NCBI GenBank assembly: GCA_002702705.1 | Contig: PABH01000033.1 | Location: 21,295-85,294 of the forward strand | Direction: 5' to 3' | Length of the DNA: 64,000 nt | From: Anaerolineaceae bacterium | GTDB taxonomy: Bacteria > Chloroflexota > Anaerolineae > Anaerolineales > Anaerolineaceae | Part shown: piece by piece, positions 44,546 through 50,793 of the stretch | Numbering within the stretch: the first letter of the stretch is position 1 | Layout: each line of letters opens with the position of its first letter | Position numbers and translations under genes: made by a program | The notes under the pieces: generated by a model | The model's input: only the letters and a program-made list of their open reading frames with translations | The model's database searches: none | What the model was told of the DNA's origin: nothing

Positions 44546-44818
44546 CTAAGGTACTACTAATGAAGGTAAACTATTAAATAAATTTGCAGTAAAAACAAGC
44601 ATCTGCTGCAGCATCCATGAACCTAAAAAGACCAAGATTAATCCAATTCCGATAATTTTTGGAACAAAGGTCATCGTAACTTCATTAATTTGTGTTGCCG
44701 CCTGTACTAAACTGATCAAACTACCAATAATCAGGCTGATAATTAAAGCAGGACCAGCCAGAACGACCATCATTGTAATTGCATTTTGTGCCAGGGTTAA
44801 AACATATGCTTCTGTCAT
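44546..44818 (-). CDS. fliQ: Flagellar export apparatus protein FliQ
   Basis: A 90-residue two-helix membrane protein with ALIISLIIGSLISLVQAATQINEVTMTFVPKI, the family signature. The ATG at 44818 gives the normal length and has AAGGAG about 10 bases upstream; an in-frame ATG at 44878 would add 20 unrelated residues overlapping fliP. Part of the FliPQR gate. Located between fliP and the HDOD gene. Confidence 0.94.
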   Translation of the reverse strand: MTEAYVLTLAQNAITMMVVLAGPALIISLIIGSLISLVQAATQINEVTMTFVPKIIGIGLILVFLGSWMLQQMLVFTANLFNSLPSLVVP

Positions 44819-44832
44819 ATCGAGGCTTCTCC

Positions 44833-45594
44833 TTATCCCATAAAACTCATCGTTAAACTTCGCGCCAATAAATACCAACCATCGACCATTACAAACAATA
44901 ATAATTTAAAAGGCAGAGAAATTAAGGAAGGCGGCAGCATCATCATTCCCATCGACAAGAGGATGCTGGAAACCACCAGGTCAATAACCAGGAAGGGGAT
45001 GTATAAGACAAAACCCATCGTAAAAGCCGTTCTCAATTCACTGATCACAAACGCAGGTAAGAGGGTCATGGTGGGAATGTCGTCCAATGTGTCAGGACGT
45101 GGCAATTCACTGATGCCTAAAAATAATTCGATATCTTTTTCCCTTGTTTGTTTAAACATAAATTCTCGTACTGGATTCAGCGCTTGGGTAAAGGCCGTTT
45201 CCTGATCAATCTCGTTATTGAGGTAAGGCTGTAAGGCTTGCTGATCAATTTGGTTATAAACTGGTGCCATGACAAAAAAGGTTAATAATAACGCCAGACC
45301 AATCACGACCTGGTTCGGAGGAATGGTCGGGGTGCCGATGGCGCTGCGCACCATAGAAATAACAATCACAATTCGAGTAAAAGAGGTCGCCAAGACCAAA
45401 ATCGCTGGAGCCAGCGATAAAACGGTTAATAATACCAATAACTGCACACCACTGGTTACTTCTTCAGGGTCGCCGTCCGGTTGAACGGAAAGGGTGACGC
45501 CAGGAGCTGTTGTTCCCGGTAGTGCTGCACATCCACTTAAGGTTATTGCTGCCATGGCCAGTAGGATTATTAAAATAATTTTTTTTGCACGCAT
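44833..45594 (-). CDS. fliP: Flagellar export apparatus protein FliP
   Basis: A 253-residue membrane protein of the export gate. Features: SLAPAILVLATSFTRIVIVISMVRSAIGTP, PNQVVIGLALLLTFFVMAPVYNQI, and IPFLVIDLVVSSILLSMGMMMLPP. The cleavable N-terminal signal peptide ends LSGC (C22), a lipobox-like motif, so the mature end could be lipidated; that would be unusual for FliP. The C-terminus LLARSLTMSF is standard. It lies between fliO and fliQ. Confidence 0.95.
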   Translation of the reverse strand: MRAKKIILIILLAMAAITLSGCAALPGTTAPGVTLSVQPDGDPEEVTSGVQLLVLLTVLSLAPAILVLATSFTRIVIVISMVRSAIGTPTIPPNQVVIGLALLLTFFVMAPVYNQIDQQALQPYLNNEIDQETAFTQALNPVREFMFKQTREKDIELFLGISELPRPDTLDDIPTMTLLPAFVISELRTAFTMGFVLYIPFLVIDLVVSSILLSMGMMMLPPSLISLPFKLLLFVMVDGWYLLARSLTMSFMG

Positions 45595-45616
45595 TCTTCG
45601 CCTCTAAGATTTTAGG

Positions 45617-45660
45617 GTTTGTCTCCGTCAGCGCATCCTGACACAAAACGGAGACCAAAC
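45617..45660 (-). other. Strong hairpin in the fliO-fliP gap
   Basis: GTCTCCGT (45621-45628) pairs with ACGGAGAC (45648-45655), extended by GTTT/AAAC around a one-base bulge, with an inner TCAG/CTGA stem (45628-45631 with 45638-45641). No U-run follows on the minus strand. It may stabilise or process the operon mRNA, or attenuate fliP and the genes beyond. Confidence 0.45.
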
Positions 45661-45670
45661 TACCCGCGGA

Positions 45671-46240
45671 TTATATTTCCGGAGTAGAGGCTGAAACAGG
45701 GGCTGCATCCTTGCTGTCTGTTTGCTTCAATTTATTGGAAAATATCTTTCCAAAGTCCATCATTTTTTCAGTAACAGCAGGCTGCATCTCAACAGCTAAA
45801 GCATCTGTTACATCCACTTCTGAAACGAGGGTTAACGACTGATCCGTAGCGCCAACCAAAAATACCTGGTCACCAGCTTTCACCAGGTGAAGCGCCTGGC
45901 GAGGGGATAGACGTAAACTCTCAACAACAAACATTTGATTCTTATGATTTTGAACCGGGCTGGCATTTCCTTTCCAACGCCGGACAAAATAAGCCACCCC
46001 AAAAAGCAGCAGCAGAACACCTATTAACTTTACAAAAACACCAAGAAAATAAAACGGGGAACTAAGATTATCGGGCGAGCCATCCGCCATGGTTGCAGAT
46101 GCTGCTGGTAAGTTGCTGTTTGCCCAGGCAAAGATTAAACCCAGCGCACCTACTGAAACAACCATCAGGATAAGGACCCAGGTGATCCGTTTGTTATCTG
46201 CCTTTAACCATTGTTGAAAAGCTGTTTGGATGGAGCGCAT
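45671..46240 (-). CDS. fliO: Flagellar export protein FliO
   Basis: A 189-residue protein with a short cytoplasmic N-terminus and two hydrophobic segments (about 20-40 and 68-87), then a FliO-type cytoplasmic domain with MFVVESLRLSPRQALHLVKAGDQVFLVGATDQSLTLVSEV. FliO helps assemble the FliPQR gate. FliO commonly has one membrane helix, so the N-terminal helix may be a signal peptide or an extra anchor. The start overlaps the fliN stop by one base. Confidence 0.88.
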   Translation of the reverse strand: MRSIQTAFQQWLKADNKRITWVLILMVVSVGALGLIFAWANSNLPAASATMADGSPDNLSSPFYFLGVFVKLIGVLLLLFGVAYFVRRWKGNASPVQNHKNQMFVVESLRLSPRQALHLVKAGDQVFLVGATDQSLTLVSEVDVTDALAVEMQPAVTEKMMDFGKIFSNKLKQTDSKDAAPVSASTPEI

Positions 46241-46725
46241 TACAGGGCTCCCTTTTTCCCATTTTTGTTAATCAGTTCGGTAATGCGTACCCCAAACTTA
46301 TCATCCACCACTACCACTTCTCCACGGGCAATCAAGCGGTTATTGACAAAAACATCTACTGCATCCCCAGCTAAACGATCCAATTCGACCACGGAACCAT
46401 GTTGTAATTCTAAAACTTCACGCAGCATCATTTTCGTCCGGCCTAATTCAACCGTTACATTCAGGGAAATATCCATGAGCATATCAATGTTCTGGGGGTT
46501 TGCATTATCTCGCCCGTTGTTTCCGGGCATTCCCATTCCAGGCGTAAACCCGGATGATCCACCCATGCCAGGCATATTCTGGTCTAACATACTGGGTCGA
46601 TCTTGAAAACTTTGTGAACCACTTTTTTGTTGAGCCTGCCTGTTCAGTTCCATCAGCAGTTCTTCGTTCACATTTTGGTTTTCTTCCATTTCGGAATCTT
46701 CTTCAAAACCTTCATAATCTGCCAT
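46240..46725 (-). CDS. fliN: Flagellar motor switch protein FliN
   Basis: A 161-residue switch protein. The C-terminal SPOA domain reads NVTVELGRTKMMLREVLELQHGSVVELDRLAGDAVDVFVNNRLIARGEVVVVDDKFGVRITEL, standard for FliN. The N-terminal 80 residues are acidic and then glycine/methionine/asparagine-rich. No CheC-like domain is fused, so this is a FliN, not a FliY, and phosphatase activity must come from CheC and CheX. Confidence 0.95.
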   Translation of the reverse strand: MADYEGFEEDSEMEENQNVNEELLMELNRQAQQKSGSQSFQDRPSMLDQNMPGMGGSSGFTPGMGMPGNNGRDNANPQNIDMLMDISLNVTVELGRTKMMLREVLELQHGSVVELDRLAGDAVDVFVNNRLIARGEVVVVDDKFGVRITELINKNGKKGAL

Positions 46726-46737
46726 TTGTATTACCTC

Positions 46738-47775
46738 TTATCCTATAACTTTTTCACCATCGCGTATGACACCGGTAATCTGGACCGCCATCCGATTACC
46801 CACGCGACCTACTTGTCCGGTAAATCGTTCTTGTTCTGCAACTTGAATTACCAGGTGTTCTTTGATTAATGTATCAAGACGGATAACATCGCCTTCATCT
46901 AAACTCATCACTTCACTCATTGTCAATTGTGCTGAACCTAAAATAACCTGCACGGGCAGCCCGACTTGATGTAAATTTTTCATGGCTTGCTGGCGAACTT
47001 CGGGATCACGCTGTGGTTCTCTGCGCCCAGTGATCCAAATATGGGGGTTCAACACATTGCCAATCGGTTTAAGTGTGCTAAATGGGATAAACATACTCAT
47101 CGTACCGGTGATATTTGCCAGACTTAATTCAAAGGTCAGCAGCATCACTTTTTCATTTCCAAGGATCATCTGAACCCAATGTTGGTTGGTGGTGCTGTCT
47201 TCTAATGCGGGTTCAATGACCACAACTTTTCCCCAGGCATCCTTAATATCTGTCAGCATGTGTTCGACCATACCCCGTAGGAGGGCCTGATCAATATCTG
47301 TCAAGGGGCGTTCGGAAGAAGCGCCTTCGATCCGGCCACCCAAACGTTGTTCAAGGATCATTACGCTGATATTCGGGCTGAAGGTCATCACAACCTGTCC
47401 TGGCAGCGGTGTTAAGAGCAGCATATGGAAGAGCGTATTGTCCGCAAAATCTTTCAGGAAGTCATGAAAACGTCCTTGTTCTGTATGTACTAAACGCGGG
47501 CGGACATTGGTGCGTAAAAAGGTAGGTAACGATGTCATCAAACGTTCTGTTAAATCTTCATGCACTAATTCGACTGCACGCATTTGTTCTTTTGAAAAAC
47601 GATCAGGAGACCAAAAATTATATGCCTGTACCTTGCGAGTGGGTTTGGGAGTCTTGGCAACCGCCTCAGACGCTTGATCAATCAGGTTAGCCAAATTTAC
47701 ATTGGACTCACCATCGTTTTGTTCAATTTCTAGTGCACCTGCTAGTAAGGCATCAATTTCGGATTGAGATAACAT
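46738..47775 (-). CDS. fliM: Flagellar motor switch protein FliM
   Basis: A 345-residue switch protein. The N-terminal LSQSEIDALLAGAL is the CheY-P docking motif. Two CheC-like repeats with PGQVVMTFSPNISVMILEQRLGG follow, then a SPOA C-terminal domain with EVMSLDEGDVIRLDTLIKEHLVIQVAEQERFTGQVGRVGNRMAVQI. It couples CheY binding to motor rotation. Adjacent to fliL and fliN. Confidence 0.96.
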   Translation of the reverse strand: MLSQSEIDALLAGALEIEQNDGESNVNLANLIDQASEAVAKTPKPTRKVQAYNFWSPDRFSKEQMRAVELVHEDLTERLMTSLPTFLRTNVRPRLVHTEQGRFHDFLKDFADNTLFHMLLLTPLPGQVVMTFSPNISVMILEQRLGGRIEGASSERPLTDIDQALLRGMVEHMLTDIKDAWGKVVVIEPALEDSTTNQHWVQMILGNEKVMLLTFELSLANITGTMSMFIPFSTLKPIGNVLNPHIWITGRREPQRDPEVRQQAMKNLHQVGLPVQVILGSAQLTMSEVMSLDEGDVIRLDTLIKEHLVIQVAEQERFTGQVGRVGNRMAVQITGVIRDGEKVIG

Positions 47776-47787
47776 AAAGAACTCCGT

Positions 47788-48414
47788 TTACTGGACAACA
47801 AACTCTGTAAAATAAACCGACATTACATAAAATTCAGGCAAACGGCTGTTGATCTTTTCCATGATCTCTGTGCGAAGGAGTTCCTTTCCTTCAGCCGTAT
47901 ACAATTGATCGTAGGTTTTGGTGGAAAGAAGTGATATGACAATATCATCGATTAAGGGCATTCTGGCATCGATTTCCGCTTTAAATTCATTTAAATATTC
48001 ACTGGCCGCTTCCGCTTCCATCGTGAAGTATTCCAAGTTGCTGGGGTAAAACTCCAAAACAATCGTTGTGCGCACATATTTTCTTCCTGCGGGATCGGAT
48101 AGATTGATGATTTTTGTACTCATATCTACCATCACACCTTCACCAGGATGAAGTTCTGGAATTTCAGGTTCGGGGGTGGCTGTGGGTGGGGGAGCGAACC
48201 CTGTGCCATGGGAAGTGCTGCCACTTTCCCCGGTTTCTCCCGTCGCTGCCTGGGCAACCGTATCTCCTTGATACATTAATTGAAATGGTTTGGGAAATGT
48301 GTCCGGAGCAAACATGATATAAGCCATTGTTAAGCTTAATACCGCTGTTGCACCCAATACAATAATCATTAATATGCGTAAAACCACATTCAGGATCTTC
48401 ATTACATTTTTCAT
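47788..48414 (-). CDS. fliL: Flagellar basal-body-associated protein FliL
   Basis: A 208-residue protein with a single N-terminal membrane helix (about 10-33), a glycine/serine/proline-rich linker, and the FliL domain (from about residue 90: GVMVDMSTKIINLSDPAGRKYVRTTIVLEF, and LPEFYVMSVYFTEFVVQ at the C-terminus). FliL stabilises the stator and raises motor torque. It is between motB and fliM, the usual order. Confidence 0.92.
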   Translation of the reverse strand: MKNVMKILNVVLRILMIIVLGATAVLSLTMAYIMFAPDTFPKPFQLMYQGDTVAQAATGETGESGSTSHGTGFAPPPTATPEPEIPELHPGEGVMVDMSTKIINLSDPAGRKYVRTTIVLEFYPSNLEYFTMEAEAASEYLNEFKAEIDARMPLIDDIVISLLSTKTYDQLYTAEGKELLRTEIMEKINSRLPEFYVMSVYFTEFVVQ

Positions 48415-48415
48415 C

Positions 48416-49270
48416 CTAATGCCCTCCTCCTTCCGTTTTTACCGGTTCTTCTGTAGGCTCTTCTTCCGGAATGGCGGATGTATCCAGCCCGTATTGCGTA
48501 TCCGGATCCATTCGAATTACATCGGATCCAATTACCATATTATCCACTCGATAAATAACCACAATATCCACACGTCCATTTAAGGAACGGTGCTGATCTG
48601 TATCATTGGGGAATATTGGGTCATATTGACCTTTTCCTGAAATTAACAATCGTTCTGGTGCAACCCCTTTTGACATTAAATATTCTGCTACGAGCATGGC
48701 TCTGGCCATGGAAAGCTCAAAACTATTTTTGTATTTTGAATCTAAAGGAGGCGTATCATCCGTGTGTCCTACCAAACGCACATTATTATCAATTGGTATA
48801 ACCATATTAGCGATCGTATCCAGGAGGGGATATACTTCCGGTGCTAATTGATCACTGCCAGGTGAGAATACAAGCTTTTCACTTAAAGAAATCATCACAC
48901 CTTCAATATTGGTTTGAACACTAACCTCATTGCCGATACCATTATCCGATAACATTTGTGTTAACTGTCCGGCTACTTCTTCAGTTTGAGGAGGATCTTC
49001 TGGAATACCAGGAATAACAATCGGTTTCGATTCACCGTCTTCCATTGATCCGGAAGCGCTGTTAATTTTGGGATCAACCAACTTAGATGACCCACCAACA
49101 GAAAAGGCAACTTTCATGCTGTCGGCTAACTGTTTGTATTTTTTTACATCAGTTTGACCCATGGAATATAACACCACAAATAACACCATTAATAATGTAA
49201 TGAAATCGGCATAACTGACTAACCAGCGTTCACCGCCGCCATCATCGCCGCCGCCACCATGTGCACTCAT
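48416..49270 (-). CDS. motB: Flagellar motor stator protein MotB
   Basis: A 284-residue stator subunit. One membrane helix with the proton-conducting aspartate D22 in VSYADFITLLMVLFVVLYS. The C-terminal OmpA-like domain has LVGHTDDTPPLDSKYKNSFELSMARAMLVAEYL, and anchors the stator to peptidoglycan. The last 40 residues are acidic and proline-rich. The N-terminus is an unusual glycine/aspartate-rich stretch of 13 residues, where most MotB proteins are basic. Confidence 0.95.
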   Translation of the reverse strand: MSAHGGGGDDGGGERWLVSYADFITLLMVLFVVLYSMGQTDVKKYKQLADSMKVAFSVGGSSKLVDPKINSASGSMEDGESKPIVIPGIPEDPPQTEEVAGQLTQMLSDNGIGNEVSVQTNIEGVMISLSEKLVFSPGSDQLAPEVYPLLDTIANMVIPIDNNVRLVGHTDDTPPLDSKYKNSFELSMARAMLVAEYLMSKGVAPERLLISGKGQYDPIFPNDTDQHRSLNGRVDIVVIYRVDNMVIGSDVIRMDPDTQYGLDTSAIPEEEPTEEPVKTEGGGH

Positions 49271-49293
49271 GATTCAACCTTTCCTTTCATCCG

Positions 49294-50091
49294 TTATGCC
49301 GTTTGCCCGGCTCCAGCTTTTGCTTTTTCCTCGGTGACCATTTCACTTGGAGAAAGGAAAGCGTTTAATTTATCTCGAACAACACGTGGGTTCTCACCAG
49401 CTTGGATTGCCAAAATACCTTCCAACTGCATATACCGTACTGAAGCTTCCTGCTCGCTTTTTGCTTTTAATTTTCCGGCGATTGGTAAGAAAATCAGGTT
49501 GGCGCTCAACAAACCCCAGAGAGTGGCTAAGAAAGCACCTGCGATAGATTTTGCCAAAGCGTCCGGGTCGCTTAATTGTTTCAACACCTCAATTAGGCCC
49601 ATAACGGTACCGATAATACCGAAGGTAGGTGAAAAACCGCCTGCTGCGGCAAAGAAGCCTGCACCGGCGCGGTGGCGAGTTTCCATGTGTTCAATTTGGG
49701 TTTCCATAATGGCTCGTACCTGGCTGGGATCGACCCCATCGACCACCATCATGACCCCTTTTTTCAAAAAATCATCCGTTATATTTTTTGATTCTTCTTC
49801 CAGTGCCAGTAATCCATCTCTTCGGGCTTTATCTGCCATCACAACTAAAATCTCGATTGATTCCTGTACATTGAATTTGGGGCTTACAAAAGCTTTGATG
49901 ATTACTTTGGGCAGCGAAACCACCAATTTCATTGGTGAAGTTACAATGGTTGCCATAATCGCACCAAACATGGTCAACAAAATGGCGGAAGGATGAGCAA
50001 ATAGTTCAGCCGGGTTACCACCGTCCATAATCATTACAACGACTACGATCACAACTGTAAGAGCCAAGCCGCCAATTGTCGTCAAATCCAT
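49294..50091 (-). CDS. motA: Flagellar motor stator protein MotA
   Basis: A 265-residue stator subunit with four membrane helices. Landmarks are TIGGLALTVVIVVVVM, the loop with SPMKLVVSLPKVIIKAF, the cytoplasmic segment, ARRDGLLALEEE, and ETRHRAGAGFFAAAGGFSPTFGIIGTVMGLIEVL with the proline conserved in the channel. It couples ion flow to torque with MotB. The charge residues R and E of the cytoplasmic loop are present (MADKARRDGLLALEEESK). Confidence 0.95.
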   Translation of the reverse strand: MDLTTIGGLALTVVIVVVVMIMDGGNPAELFAHPSAILLTMFGAIMATIVTSPMKLVVSLPKVIIKAFVSPKFNVQESIEILVVMADKARRDGLLALEEESKNITDDFLKKGVMMVVDGVDPSQVRAIMETQIEHMETRHRAGAGFFAAAGGFSPTFGIIGTVMGLIEVLKQLSDPDALAKSIAGAFLATLWGLLSANLIFLPIAGKLKAKSEQEASVRYMQLEGILAIQAGENPRVVRDKLNAFLSPSEMVTEEKAKAGAGQTA

Positions 50092-50140
50092 TGTTTTTTC
50101 TCCTTATAACAAATAATAATTACGATTTCTGATGACAAAT

Positions 50141-50341
50141 CTAGTCCCGTTCCGTAAAGGGCATGTGGATTTTTTGCTGGTACTCGATAAACCGTTTGAC
50201 AATCTCTTCCGCATTATCTCGTACAACAAATTTCACATTGTTTTTTAAGGTAATGACAGAATCCGGGGTGCATTCAATAGTTAAGATCATCTCCGGGTTG
50301 ATATAATATTTTGAGCCATCTAAGCGCGTTACTAAGATCAA
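50141..50341 (-). CDS. flbD: FlbD/SwrD-type flagellar protein
   Basis: A 66-residue protein of the FlbD/SwrD family: ILVTRLDGSKYYINPEMILTIECTPDSVITLKNNVKFVVRDNAEEIVKRF, which is the entire domain. Bacillus SwrD increases stator power. The start codon is TTG (50341), eight bases after AAAGGA; an upstream ATG at 50349 is out of frame and hits a stop within four codons. It is the first gene of the flagellar operon, before motA, and the TTTAC motif lies upstream. Confidence 0.85.
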   Translation of the reverse strand: MILVTRLDGSKYYINPEMILTIECTPDSVITLKNNVKFVVRDNAEEIVKRFIEYQQKIHMPFTERD

Positions 50342-50385
50342 GATGCCATTCCTTTTTATTTTTTGATTAAAAATTTTCTCCTGTC

Positions 50386-50419
50386 AAAGATAGCACACCC
50401 CCAGCGTTTTTGAAGTAAA
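50386..50419 (-). promoter_or_regulatory. Candidate promoter of the flbD-motAB-fliL flagellar operon
   Basis: Minus strand: TTTAC, 19 bases, TGCTATCTTT. All fixed bases of both blocks and the spacing are identical to those before cheA. It ends 45 bases before the flbD start. Confidence 0.6.
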
Positions 50420-50574
50420 CAACATGTGAAAGCAATGTTAAGACCGAGTAAATTTTTTAAAAATGTTTACGCGGTTTTTATGGGCATAATCTTTTTATTT
50501 ATGTAAGATGATGGTAGCCTTTGCCTATATTTGACATGGTTTGATATGGTTTCAGCCACTGAAGGACAGGATCA

Positions 50575-50793
50575 ATGCAAAATAATTCATTAATTGGAAA
50601 TAAATTATTGAATGCCAGAGAAGCAGCAGAATACTTAAATATCAGCCTTTCTACGCTGCATCGGATGGAAAATCAGGGTATATTGATTGCGTTAAGAACT
50701 CCCGGAGGACATCGCAGATATTCTCTTGAGATGTTAAACGCTTGTTTAAAACCGCATTCCCAACATCATAATCAAACTGGTAAATCTTTATGA
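50575..50793 (+). CDS. BldC/MerR-like helix-turn-helix DNA-binding protein
   Basis: A 72-residue protein with a single winged helix-turn-helix domain: LLNAREAAEYLNISLSTLHRMENQGILIALRTPGGHRRYSLEML. The TPGGHRRY wing is characteristic of BldC/MerR-type short regulators. It has no effector domain. The gene is the first of a four-gene operon with sensory kinases (overlap ATGA with the next gene), and lies opposite the flagellar operon across a 233-base gap. So it is placed to regulate either side. AAGGACAGG precedes the ATG. Confidence 0.85.
   Translation: MQNNSLIGNKLLNAREAAEYLNISLSTLHRMENQGILIALRTPGGHRRYSLEMLNACLKPHSQHHNQTGKSL

Noticed and set aside
46240..46725. FliY-type CheY-P phosphatase
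   Set aside because: Only the C-terminal SPOA domain is present; there is no CheC-like E-x-x-N helix.
50350..50387. TTGACA at 50387-50382 (minus) as the flbD -35 box
   Set aside because: No acceptable -10 lies 16-18 bases downstream, only an A-run.
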